In this document: one piece after another, positions 8,333 through 15,200 of the stretch
How positions within the stretch are numbered: the first letter of the stretch is position 1
Layout of the letters: every line of letters begins with the position of its first letter
NCBI GenBank assembly: GCA_903876765.1
Contig: CAIRBH010000006.1
Coordinates: 1 to 38,411, forward strand
Origin: an uncultured Pseudomonadota bacterium
GTDB taxonomy: Bacteria > Pseudomonadota > Gammaproteobacteria > Burkholderiales > Methylophilaceae
Length of the DNA stretch: 38,411 bases
Reading direction: 5' to 3'
Position numbers and translations under genes: made by a program
Notes under the pieces: generated by a model
What the model saw: the letters and a program-made list of their open reading frames with translations, nothing else
Told to the model about the DNA's origin: nothing
The model's database searches: none

Positions 8333-8409
8333 TGGTGCGCCCGCCGCGATTCGAACGCGGGACCTTTGGCTTCGGAAACCAACACTCTATCCAGCTGAGC
8401 TACGGGCGC
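8333..8409 (-). tRNA. tRNA-Arg (anticodon CCG)
   Basis: The minus strand folds as a 77-base tRNA. The acceptor stem is GCGCCCG with CGGGCGC, the D-arm GCTC...GAGT, the anticodon stem TTGGT/GCCAA around loop TTCCGAA (anticodon CCG), and the T-arm CCGCG-TTCGAAT-CGCGG. The 3' ACCA is encoded. It reads CGG arginine codons. Confidence 0.97.
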
Positions 8410-8421
8410 AATCAATTTGCC

Positions 8422-8430
8422 ATTATAGCA
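8422..8430 (-). promoter_or_regulatory. extended -10 promoter of tRNA-Arg
   Basis: The minus strand carries TGCTATAAT, a perfect extended -10 element, ending 12 bases before the tRNA 5' end. No good -35 is seen, as is common with extended -10 boxes. Confidence 0.6.
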
Positions 8431-8471
8431 AAGCATTGCCCGTCACGCCTTTTTTACCTTGGGCAAGTCCT

Positions 8472-8500
8472 TTTACCTTAAGTTAAAGTGCAGGTATAAT
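8472..8500 (+). promoter_or_regulatory. sigma70-like promoter of the cytochrome c gene
   Basis: TTTACC (8472-8477) and a perfect TATAAT (8495-8500) with 17-base spacing. The transcript would start near 8507, about 30 bases before the ATG at 8538, which has TAGGAAA as ribosome site. Confidence 0.6.
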
Positions 8501-8537
8501 CTTGCCAATATAAAACCATCCTTAGGAAATCACTGTT

Positions 8538-9089
8538 ATGAGTAATGAATATAAAGGTTCTACGTTTTGGCAATTAATTTTGGTTATTCCAGGTACTATT
8601 TTAGCTTTTACTTTAATTATTTCGTTAATCGCTAAAACGTCTAGCGTGGCAAGTGCGCCTGCGGCAGTGGTGGCGGAATCGGCTGCGGCAACTGCGCAAG
8701 TTGAAGAAAACATTAAACCTGTGGCTACGGTAGAACTGGCGGCGGCGGATGCTGGCCCTCATGTAGATAAAACTGGTGCAGAAGTGGTGGCAGCAGTGTG
8801 TGGCATGTGCCATACCGCGGGCTTAATGAATGCACCTAAAATTGGCGATAAAGGCTTATGGGCACCGCGTATAGCGCAAGGTTATGATGTGCTAGTCAGC
8901 CATGCGATTAACGGTATTCGAGCCATGCCAGCACGCGGCGGCAACCCAGCCTTGACCGACGGTGAAATTGCTGGTGCAGTGGCGCACATGGCTAATGCCA
9001 GCGGCGCTAACTTTAAAGCACCAGCACCTAAGGCAGATGCAGTTGCGCCAGCGGCTGAAGCTAAGCCAGCCGCAGCAAACAAAGGCTAA
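8538..9089 (+). CDS. membrane-anchored cytochrome c5-like protein
   Basis: 183 residues. There is one N-terminal membrane helix (~11-32), an Ala/Val-rich linker (~35-75), then a single-haem class I domain with CGMCH (Cys88, Cys91, His92) and a probable axial Met130 in AMPARGG. The pattern AVCGMCHTAG...KIGDKGLWAPR...GINAMPARGG-like is that of cytochrome c5/CccA family proteins. The C-terminal tail is Ala/Lys/Pro-rich. It probably shuttles electrons in the periplasm to a terminal oxidase. It lies right after the ccm genes that mature it but has its own promoter and terminator. Confidence 0.88.
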   Translation: MSNEYKGSTFWQLILVIPGTILAFTLIISLIAKTSSVASAPAAVVAESAAATAQVEENIKPVATVELAAADAGPHVDKTGAEVVAAVCGMCHTAGLMNAPKIGDKGLWAPRIAQGYDVLVSHAINGIRAMPARGGNPALTDGEIAGAVAHMANASGANFKAPAPKADAVAPAAEAKPAAANKG

Positions 9090-9157
9090 TGAGGCGGATG
9101 CTGGCTTAATAGTTTTTAAATTAATCACTGGTTTTAATAGTGAGCTTGATGACAATC

Positions 9158-9189
9158 AAAAAACCACTTAGGCGACTAAGTGGTTTTTT
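9158..9189 (+). terminator. intrinsic terminator after the cytochrome c gene
   Basis: A perfect 14-bp stem (9158-9171 with 9176-9189) has a GCGA tetraloop and six T at the end of the right arm. It separates the cytochrome gene from apaH. Confidence 0.93.
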
Positions 9190-9207
9190 ATTGCAGGCGA
9201 GTGATTG

Positions 9208-10053
9208 ATGGCAAGCTACGCGATTGGTGATATTCAAGGTTGCTATCATGCTTTTCAGGCATTATTGGCGCGTATTGAGTTTAATCCAGAAATCGATGAA
9301 TTATGGTTGGTGGGTGATTTAATCAACCGTGGTAGCGGCTCGCTAGAGGTATTGCGTTGGTGTTACGCGCATCAAGATTGTTTGAAGGTGGTGTTGGGTA
9401 ATCATGATTTACATGCCTTAGTAGTGGCGGCAGGCTTTGTCCGAGCGCATAAAGGTGACACCTTAGATGCCTTGCTGGCCGCCAGTGATAAAGACTTGCT
9501 GCTCAATTGGTTGCGCCATCAACGATTGGCTTATTATGCGGCGCCTACGCCAGGCGAATATTATTTAATGGTACATGCTGGCCTATTACCAGCCTGGACG
9601 GCGCAACAAACCATGCACTACGCCGCTGAGGTAGAGGCAGCACTACAAGGGCCAAACTATTTAGATTTTTTAGCGCACATGTATGGCAACTTGCCCAATC
9701 GTTGGCAAGCTGATTTGACTGGTATAGAAAGGCTGCGGGTGATGACCAACGCCATGACTAGGCTGCGCGTTTGTACTTTACAAGGCGAAATGGAATTTCA
9801 ATTTAAGGGTGAGTTGGCCGATGTGCCTAAAGGGTTTGTGCCTTGGTTTGATGTGGCTAACCGCGCCACGCAAGAGGTACAAGTGATTTTTGGTCATTGG
9901 TCAGCACTGGGCTTGCAGCGCAGGCCTAATATTTACGCCCTAGATACGGGTTGCTTGTGGGGTGGGCAACTCACCGCGATGAACTTGCAAACAAAAGAGA
10001 TTAGGCAAGTAGAGTCGCATCCGCTGGATAAGCCAATCAAATTACAACGCTAA
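9208..10053 (+). CDS. apaH: ApaH, diadenosine tetraphosphatase (symmetrical)
   Basis: 281 residues from ATG 9208; an adjacent TTG at 9205 is possible but less likely. The metallophosphatase motifs are in order: GDIQG (~7), GDLINRG, GNHDLH, a later HAG and the C-terminal GHWSALG...ALDTGC block. It cleaves Ap4A to two ADP and so lowers this alarmone; RNA decapping is known for the family. Its end overlaps the convergent olsA gene by 12 bases. There is only a weak ribosome site, and it lies 19 bases behind a terminator, so its promoter is not obvious. Confidence 0.95.
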   Translation: MASYAIGDIQGCYHAFQALLARIEFNPEIDELWLVGDLINRGSGSLEVLRWCYAHQDCLKVVLGNHDLHALVVAAGFVRAHKGDTLDALLAASDKDLLLNWLRHQRLAYYAAPTPGEYYLMVHAGLLPAWTAQQTMHYAAEVEAALQGPNYLDFLAHMYGNLPNRWQADLTGIERLRVMTNAMTRLRVCTLQGEMEFQFKGELADVPKGFVPWFDVANRATQEVQVIFGHWSALGLQRRPNIYALDTGCLWGGQLTAMNLQTKEIRQVESHPLDKPIKLQR

Positions 10054-10863
10054 TTTTTGAGTGATAAGCGATTGAATGTGCAGGGTTAAATCACGTCGGT
10101 TTTGCTGGTGCTCGGCCAGTTCGGCGGTCACAATCGGTGTAAGAAAATGCAGTTCTACCACTGGACGTTTTTGCCGCAATAATTGCCGCATAGATTGTGC
10201 CATGGTAGTCTCTCCCGCATAAGCTAAGGCAGTATTAATACCGCCAGCTGGGTGCGGATAGCGAATGGCAAGGGGCCAAATAGTCGATTGCGCGGCAATT
10301 GCTGATTGCACGACGCTGCCTTTGAAGGGCATGATGGTTGTGCCGTCGGTGGTAGTGCCTTCAGGAAATAGACATAGATTGTCACCCGTTTTTAAATGGC
10401 GGGTGGTGATGTCAACGATGCGTGTGGCATGGTGGCGTTTGCCACGCTCTATAAATAGCACATTGCCTTTGCTAATTAGATAGCCTAATACTGGCCAATT
10501 TTTAATGTCAGATTTGGCGATAAAAGTCAGCGGTAAGATGCTGTTGATGGCATGAATATCTAGCCAAGAAATATGGTTGGCGATAATCATGTTGTTGCTA
10601 GCGGTTTTGTATGATGGCGGGCTATCGCCTAGACGGACTAAGCTGACGTTAAAAATAGACAATAAATGTTTGCACCACCATTGAATAATTGCCAATTTAA
10701 AATGTTTGCTGCCTAGCGGAAATATTAAAGACACAATACACAAACCAACTAAGGTGTGGGCCGCCAAGCGGCTTATTCTAAAGCCGCGTGTGATGCTATT
10801 GGTGTTGATGTTACTCGTGTTAAATGTTGGCAAAGTCTCGGTTGATACGGCGCATACTGTCAA
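10042..10863 (-). CDS. olsA: 1-acyl-glycerol-3-phosphate acyltransferase family, probable lyso-ornithine lipid acyltransferase OlsA
   Basis: 273 residues with one N-terminal hydrophobic segment (~35-50). PlsC-type motifs: NHISWLD (His97, Asp102) and FPEGTTTDG (Glu168), with FIERG between them. Alone the domain could be PlsC. Placement 10 bases behind an OlsB-like gene argues for OlsA, which esterifies the 3-hydroxy group of lyso-ornithine lipid. The only start near the olsB stop is a TTG at 10863, and the first ~25 residues look unstructured, so a later start is possible. Overlaps apaH tail to tail. Confidence 0.8.
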   Translation of the reverse strand: MTVCAVSTETLPTFNTSNINTNSITRGFRISRLAAHTLVGLCIVSLIFPLGSKHFKLAIIQWWCKHLLSIFNVSLVRLGDSPPSYKTASNNMIIANHISWLDIHAINSILPLTFIAKSDIKNWPVLGYLISKGNVLFIERGKRHHATRIVDITTRHLKTGDNLCLFPEGTTTDGTTIMPFKGSVVQSAIAAQSTIWPLAIRYPHPAGGINTALAYAGETTMAQSMRQLLRQKRPVVELHFLTPIVTAELAEHQQNRRDLTLHIQSLITQKLAL

Positions 10864-10873
10864 AATAATCGAC

Positions 10874-11662
10874 TTATTTTAAAAAATGTGCGGCGTATCT
10901 TGGGTTGATTTTAGATAAGGGTAACATTACCAGCATATCGGCTGTGTTGAAATAGGGATCCCATGCTGGTTCACCACAAATATAGGCGCCAAGCCGTAAA
11001 TAACCTTTAATTAAGGGCGGGCAGACTACTTGCATATCAGTGCGTAATGAGTCATTGATTAATGGGTTGCGCGGAAAAACGCGGTATTCAAGAGGGGCTA
11101 AATAATCCTCTGCTAATTTTTTGTACAAACTTGCCGCGGCATGGCCGCCGTCAGACATGCTGACGCTACCGCAGCCTATCATGTATTCGTAGTTGTGGAT
11201 TTGCATGTATTTAGCTAGCCCAGCCCACAGCATGGTAATGGTGCCGCCATTGCGATAATTTTGGTGAACGCAGGCACGACCGACTTCTACGGTGCGGTCA
11301 AATAGGTGCGCTAGTCGGCTTAAATCAAACTCGCCCGCAGAGTAGTAACCACCAGCTTCATTGGCTTTTGAAGGGCTTAGAATTCGATAAGTACCTATCA
11401 CTTGGTTGGTATCGCTATCACGCACAATAAGATGGTCGCAATATTGGTCAAAACCATCAACGTCTAGACCGCCAGCGCCTAATAGCTGCGCGCCCATTTC
11501 TTCAGCGAATACTTTGTAGCGCAAGCGCTGCGCTTCTTCGATTTCAAGCTGATTGCGAGCTAGGCTAATGCTCAGGCGTCTTTGTTCTGGTATAGATAGA
11601 TCAACGTGCTTAGAACTTTGTACGGCAGGATTTACAATTGACAGTAATTCTTTGTTTAACAT
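10874..11662 (-). CDS. olsB: GNAT-family N-acyltransferase, probable L-ornithine N-alpha-acyltransferase OlsB
   Basis: 262 residues with the Acetyltransf_5 (OlsB-type) pattern: RYKVFAEEMGA near the start, DGFDQYCDHLIVRD, VIGTYRIL, VEVGRACVHQNYRNG (acyl-ACP binding region) and IGCGSVSM. OlsB transfers a 3-hydroxyacyl chain from ACP to ornithine, the first step to phosphorus-free ornithine lipids. ATG 11662 has a strong site (AAAGGAGA), but that site and the start codon lie inside a perfect 13-bp hairpin. A three-part Pho box lies just upstream. With olsA it forms a two-gene unit. A different amino-acid head group cannot be excluded. Confidence 0.82.
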   Translation of the reverse strand: MLNKELLSIVNPAVQSSKHVDLSIPEQRRLSISLARNQLEIEEAQRLRYKVFAEEMGAQLLGAGGLDVDGFDQYCDHLIVRDSDTNQVIGTYRILSPSKANEAGGYYSAGEFDLSRLAHLFDRTVEVGRACVHQNYRNGGTITMLWAGLAKYMQIHNYEYMIGCGSVSMSDGGHAAASLYKKLAEDYLAPLEYRVFPRNPLINDSLRTDMQVVCPPLIKGYLRLGAYICGEPAWDPYFNTADMLVMLPLSKINPRYAAHFLK

Positions 11663-11695
11663 TAAAGTCTCCTTTGAGTTAGGGAGACTTTAATG
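11660..11695 (-). promoter_or_regulatory. leader hairpin enclosing the olsB ribosome site and start codon
   Basis: On the olsB strand CATTAAAGTCTCC (11695-11683) pairs perfectly with GGAGACTTTAATG (11672-11660) over 13 bp around a 10-base loop. The right arm contains the Shine-Dalgarno GGAG and ends exactly at the ATG start codon. In RNA this would hide both. As DNA it could instead be an operator. Confidence 0.75.
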
Positions 11696-11713
11696 GCTAA
11701 AGATTAAATTCTG

Positions 11714-11742
11714 GTGACAGAAATATGACCGTTTATTGACAG
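11714..11742 (-). promoter_or_regulatory. Pho box (three half-sites) upstream of olsB
   Basis: On the minus strand three 7-base elements lie at 11-base pitch with AT-rich 4-base spacers: CTGTCAA (11742-11736), CGGTCAT (11731-11725), CTGTCAC (11720-11714). The E. coli consensus is CTGTCAT, 4 bases, CTGTCAT/C. A possible -10 TTTAAT (11708-11703) follows, which would put the transcript start at about 11696. Confidence 0.75.
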
Positions 11743-11774
11743 CAGGCCAGCTAACTGGCGCTATTTAATGGGAG

Positions 11775-12227
11775 TTAATGCGAGACGCGCGTTGTACCGC
11801 CAGTTTCAATTAAACGCACTTTATCACCCGCTTTAAATTGCTCGTCAGCTTCTTGTACGATGGCAAGTAATGGGCCGCCATCTACTTTTACAGTAATTTC
11901 TAGCGCATCTTTACGCGTGATGCCTTCTTCAATGGCCGAGCCTGCAATGCCGCCGACCACCGCGCCTATCACCGCACCTATGATATTGCCATCACCTTTG
12001 CCCAGCGAACTGCCTGCAACCCCACCGACAGCAGCACCTGCGGCAGTGCCTATGGGTGTTTTAGTGCCTTCTAGTTTGACTTGGCGCACACTTTCAACCA
12101 GCCCAGTTCTAATGGTTTGTACTTTACGCGCTTCATCTCGGCTGTAAACGGCGCCAGAATTTGAGCTAGCACAAGCGCCCAACCATAAACTTAATAAAGC
12201 GATTGATATTAATTGTATCGTTTTCAT
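11775..12227 (-). CDS. glycine-zipper outer-membrane lipoprotein (SlyB/Pcp-like)
   Basis: 150 residues. A signal peptide ends in lipobox LGAC (Cys19), giving a lipoprotein. Residues ~55-100 form a glycine-zipper (GTAAGAAVGGVAGSSLG, then IIGAVIGAVVGGIAGSA), the two-helix hairpin of SlyB/PagA/Rick_17kDa-type proteins that spans or lines the outer membrane. A short C-terminal beta-rich domain (ALEITVKVDGG to RVSH) follows. SlyB-like proteins stabilise outer-membrane protein and lipid arrangement. It is followed by the olsB Pho box region and preceded by the PfkB kinase gene 37 bases upstream. Confidence 0.85.
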   Translation of the reverse strand: MKTIQLISIALLSLWLGACASSNSGAVYSRDEARKVQTIRTGLVESVRQVKLEGTKTPIGTAAGAAVGGVAGSSLGKGDGNIIGAVIGAVVGGIAGSAIEEGITRKDALEITVKVDGGPLLAIVQEADEQFKAGDKVRLIETGGTTRVSH

Positions 12228-12264
12228 GTGTGATATCCTCTAAAAGTAATCTATTGATTTAGGC

Positions 12265-13212
12265 TTAAATGCCATCTAACTTAGTTTCATTGACCAGCGC
12301 TTGCGTATAAATGGCTTCTATCTCAGCCCGTGTTGGTTGATGGTTTTGCCCACCACGGCTTTCAATTTTAATCGCTCCCATGGTAGAAGCCAATCTGCCG
12401 CAGCTAGGCCAATCCCAGCCTCTTACTATGCCATACACTAGGCCAGCACGGTAGGCATCGCCGCAGCCGGTTGGATCAACGATGCGCATGGCTTTAACGC
12501 AGGGAATATCATAGCGTTGACCTTCGGCATAAATTTGTGATCCTGAGCCGCCAAGCGTCACGATGAGCGCTTTTACTTGTAGTGCGAGTTGCTCTAAAGT
12601 GAGGCCTGTTTTGTCTTGTATGATTTGCGATTCATAGTCATTGACGGCTAAGTAATCAGCCATTGCTATGAATTGCAGCAGCTCTTCACCGTTAAACATA
12701 GGCAGGCCTTGGCCAGGGTCAAACAAAAATGGAATGCCAGCGGCAAAACATTGACGAGCATGTGCAAACATGCCTTCACGTCCGTCGGGGGCAATAATCG
12801 CTAGGCTGACATTTTCTGCGTCATTGACGCTATTTTGCTGTGACGCTGTCATCGCCCCAGGGTGAAAGGCGGTAATTTGGTTGTCATCGGTATCTGTGGT
12901 GATAAACGCTTGAGCGGTAAAGCTGTTGGCGATGGTTTTGATATGTTTTGTATTGAGTTTGTTTTGTTCTAACCACTGACTATAGCTCGCAAAATCTTCA
13001 CCTACGGTGGCCATAATTAATGGATTGCCTTCAAGTAATTGCAAGTTATAGGCAATGTTGCCCGCCGTGCCGCCAAATTCACGACGCATTTCTGGTACAT
13101 AAAACGCTACACTGAGCGCGTGAATTTTATCGGGTAGAATATGGTTTTTGAATTGATCTTGAAACACCATAATGGTGTCGAAGGCGAGCGAGCCACAAAT
13201 TAGCGTATGCAT
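12265..13212 (-). CDS. PfkB-family carbohydrate/nucleoside kinase
   Basis: 315 residues, ribokinase fold. The N-terminal motif FGGTAGNIAYNL (substrate-lid region) is at ~47-58. The C-terminal PfkB signature reads DPTGCGDAYRAGL with catalytic Asp252; the more common form is DTTGAGDAF, so Cys replaces Ala in the anion hole. Betaproteobacterial members of this branch are often annotated as adenosine kinase, but ribose or other sugars cannot be excluded. The gene lies between a TetR regulator and a lipoprotein gene, with ~95 bases to the former. Confidence 0.8.
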   Translation of the reverse strand: MHTLICGSLAFDTIMVFQDQFKNHILPDKIHALSVAFYVPEMRREFGGTAGNIAYNLQLLEGNPLIMATVGEDFASYSQWLEQNKLNTKHIKTIANSFTAQAFITTDTDDNQITAFHPGAMTASQQNSVNDAENVSLAIIAPDGREGMFAHARQCFAAGIPFLFDPGQGLPMFNGEELLQFIAMADYLAVNDYESQIIQDKTGLTLEQLALQVKALIVTLGGSGSQIYAEGQRYDIPCVKAMRIVDPTGCGDAYRAGLVYGIVRGWDWPSCGRLASTMGAIKIESRGGQNHQPTRAEIEAIYTQALVNETKLDGI

Positions 13213-13308
13213 GAGGATGAGCTAGAGATGAAAGGCTTATTATCTTATTTTTTGCCTATAGCAGGCAAGTAACTTAAAACAAGCCACTTGACAGTGGTGG
13301 CGGCAGAT

Positions 13309-13884
13309 TTAGGCGTTAGCGCTTTTTTTTTGCGCGCCGTCTATCAATATTTTGGCAGCTTTTTTGGCATAGCTCATGGCGCCAGAGCCGCGTTTCATTT
13401 GTTCGGCTTGCACTGCACCTTCGAATAATAGCGATAGTTGCAGGGCTAATCCTTGCGCATCTTCTATGTTGGCTTCAGCTGCTAAGCTGGTAATGTACTG
13501 TCTAAATTGTCTTGATTGCTCAGACGATAGCTGATGCACTGGATTATCTTCATTGGGGAACTCTGCCGAGGCTTTGATAAAGCCCATGCCAATAAAGTCG
13601 GGCGCCGAGACCCATACTTCAATAAACTCAAAAAGTTTTTGTATTTTATCGCTAGGTTTTTTTGCTTGGCTGTTGAGTTTGTCATTTAGCCAATTTTGAA
13701 AATTTTCATGGCTTTGGGTTAATACTTCGAGTATCAGTAATTCTTTACTGAGAAAGTATTTATAGAGCGTCATTTTTGTCGTGCCCGCTACTTCAACGAT
13801 GTTGTCAACGCCGGTCGAATTAATCCCTTGGGTTTGAAACAAAGTCGTGGCAGTTGCGAGTATTTTTTCACGTAGTAGAGACAT
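13309..13884 (-). CDS. TetR-family transcriptional regulator
   Basis: 191 residues. The N-terminal TetR helix-turn-helix is clear (REKILATATTLFQTQGINSTGVDNIVEVAGTTKMTLYKYF, in the region 5-44). The C-terminal ligand/dimer domain carries KIQKLFEFIEVWVSAP (80-95) and GSGAMSYAKKAAKILI (167-182), the pattern of the TetR_C_33-like group related to LmrA/YxaF. The start ATG 13884 has no Shine-Dalgarno; the promoter places the transcript start at or next to the ATG, so the messenger is probably leaderless. A palindrome over the -10 box suggests autorepression. The upstream neighbour encodes a protein that looks like its own C-terminal domain. Confidence 0.9.
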   Translation of the reverse strand: MSLLREKILATATTLFQTQGINSTGVDNIVEVAGTTKMTLYKYFLSKELLILEVLTQSHENFQNWLNDKLNSQAKKPSDKIQKLFEFIEVWVSAPDFIGMGFIKASAEFPNEDNPVHQLSSEQSRQFRQYITSLAAEANIEDAQGLALQLSLLFEGAVQAEQMKRGSGAMSYAKKAAKILIDGAQKKSANA

Positions 13885-13890
13885 GGTTTT

Positions 13891-13920
13891 ATTATACTAA
13901 TCTGTATAACTGGCGTGCAA
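13891..13920 (-). promoter_or_regulatory. tetR promoter with overlapping palindromic operator
   Basis: On the minus strand a perfect TATAAT (13896-13891) follows TTGCAC (13920-13915) at 18-base spacing. The start codon begins 7 bases after the -10. The perfect inverted repeat TTATAC-N6-GTATAA (13892-13909) covers the -10 box, a typical place for TetR autoregulation. Confidence 0.6.
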
Positions 13921-13933
13921 TGTTTATTTAAGC

Positions 13934-14731
13934 TTAGCTGGCAGAATGCGCCATGAGCATGGGGGTGAAGTTGCAGCGAACTTTCTCAAGATAAATATTC
14001 GCAATCGCCAAATCATTGAGGTTGGTTGGCAATTTGCCGCCCACGACGTTTTCTAAATACACCGCTTTATCTTTGTCAGGGATTTGCAGCGCTTCTGGAA
14101 ACTGGCAGGTGCCGTTGCGCATTTGTTCATATTTGGCATACATCGTGGCGGCATCTTGCGCACTCAAATTGGTACTGCTGAGCAAAGCTTGCCTGCTAGA
14201 GCCATGATGGCCGATATCAGCGAGTGAGCTTTGCAAAAAGTGACTGTTTAATAAACTGGGTAATAGCATGACGCCTAGGCTTATCAGCAACAGCAAGCTT
14301 GCCGCAATGCCGTAACTGGCAGATTGAGCCTCTAGTTGAGTACCTAGTTGCTTACCTAGAACGCCTAGGGCTTTTAATGGAGACCCATCTTTTTCAGTTT
14401 GCGCCAAAATAAGCGCATTGGCTGCTTTTTTTGCATGCGCTAAACTACCAGTGCCAGGCTGATTAATTTCTTGCTGGGTGGCGTTAATTGCAATCAGTAC
14501 GATATGCTCAGCTAGCATACTCGGGTGGCTAGCGCCTAAGGCAAGCGCTTGTTGGGTAAAATAGCTAATAAGTTGCTGGGGTTCTTCGCTGTCGGTGCTA
14601 ATTTGCAGATGTATGCTAGGCGCAGCTAGCCAATCGTCCAGAATATCAAATAAGCTAAGGATGCGCCCTTGCGGTGTGCTGCTGGATTTATCCAACATTT
14701 TAATCAGCAAATGAGATTTAAAAATTTCCAT
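13934..14731 (-). CDS. membrane-tethered TetR C-terminal-domain-like protein without HTH
   Basis: 265 residues; not a named family to me. Residues ~5-110 resemble the ligand-binding half of the neighbouring TetR: RILSLFDILDDWLAAP (23-38) matches its KIQKLFEFIEVWVSAP, and GTGSLAHAKKAANALI (94-109) matches GSGAMSYAKKAAKILI. The DNA-binding domain is missing. A membrane helix follows (~140-162), then a ~100-residue C-terminal part with two cysteines (Cys209, Cys253), probably periplasmic since the basic residues lie on the N-terminal side. An in-frame TAG stands 12 bases before ATG 14731 and hemJ ends 22 bases away, so the head has not simply been missed. It may sense a ligand or regulate its TetR neighbour. 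Confidence 0.65.
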   Translation of the reverse strand: MEIFKSHLLIKMLDKSSSTPQGRILSLFDILDDWLAAPSIHLQISTDSEEPQQLISYFTQQALALGASHPSMLAEHIVLIAINATQQEINQPGTGSLAHAKKAANALILAQTEKDGSPLKALGVLGKQLGTQLEAQSASYGIAASLLLLISLGVMLLPSLLNSHFLQSSLADIGHHGSSRQALLSSTNLSAQDAATMYAKYEQMRNGTCQFPEALQIPDKDKAVYLENVVGGKLPTNLNDLAIANIYLEKVRCNFTPMLMAHSAS

Positions 14732-14753
14732 GCAATCTATCTATGCTATTTGC

Positions 14754-15164
14754 CTAGAAAGGCTTAACGACAACTAATATGACGACTATGGTGAGCACTA
14801 GTACAGGCAACTCATTAAACCAGCGGTACCATATATGGCTGCGCTGGTTTTTGCCCTGTTTAAAGTCATTGATTAGCTTGCCACAATAAAGGTGATAGCC
14901 AATCAGCAGCGCTACCAGCGTTAATTTTGGGTGCATCCAGCGACCTGAAATACCATAACCTAGCCACAACCACAGGCCAAAGGCTATCGCCAATATCGCC
15001 AGCGGCAACATAAATCGATAGAGTTTTTGCTCCATGAGTTTTAGTCTGTCAGAGGTGGCGCTGTCTGTCACCATAGCGTGGTTGACCAGTAATCTTGGTA
15101 AATAAAATAAACCAGCAAACCAGCTGGTGACAAAAATAATATGAAACGCTTTAACCCACAACAT
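14754..15164 (-). CDS. hemJ: HemJ, protoporphyrinogen IX oxidase (UPF0093)
   Basis: 136 residues, four membrane helices. The HemJ pattern is plain: MLWVKAFHIIFVTSWFAGLFYLPRL at the start (conserved His8), WLWLGYG, MHPKLTLV with conserved Lys, YHLYCGKL, RSHIWYRWFNE and the C-terminal VVVKPF. HemJ oxidises protoporphyrinogen IX to protoporphyrin IX, the penultimate haem step, and replaces HemG/HemY. It sits between a TlpA-like thioredoxin gene and the headless TetR-like gene, and some 6 kb from the ccm haem-handling operon. Confidence 0.94.
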   Translation of the reverse strand: MLWVKAFHIIFVTSWFAGLFYLPRLLVNHAMVTDSATSDRLKLMEQKLYRFMLPLAILAIAFGLWLWLGYGISGRWMHPKLTLVALLIGYHLYCGKLINDFKQGKNQRSHIWYRWFNELPVLVLTIVVILVVVKPF

Positions 15165-15200
15165 TGTTTTAACCGCCTTTATAACAGGATGACTGAGCGC

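Noticed and set aside
8292-8486. A 64-residue frame on the plus strand
   Set aside because: It runs through the ccmI terminator hairpin and the whole tRNA-Arg gene, so it is not a gene.
11860-12147. A 95-residue frame opposite the glycine-zipper lipoprotein
   Set aside because: Pro/Ala/Ser-rich mirror of the Gly/Ala-rich lipoprotein; a shadow.
13240-13270. Small inverted repeat (TTGCCT/AGGCAA) between the PfkB and TetR genes
   Set aside because: Six-bp stem with the T-tract on the wrong side for either strand; too weak to call.
13284-13297. Possible terminator after tetR (CCACT-GTCA-AGTGG)
   Set aside because: Only a five-bp stem followed by CTTGTTTT; not strong enough for a separate entry.
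13934-14731. Reading the headless TetR-like gene as a decayed pseudogene with a lost HTH
   Set aside because: The frame is intact over 265 codons, hemJ ends 22 bases upstream leaving no room for a lost head, and the added membrane helix and Cys-bearing tail speak for a functional fusion.
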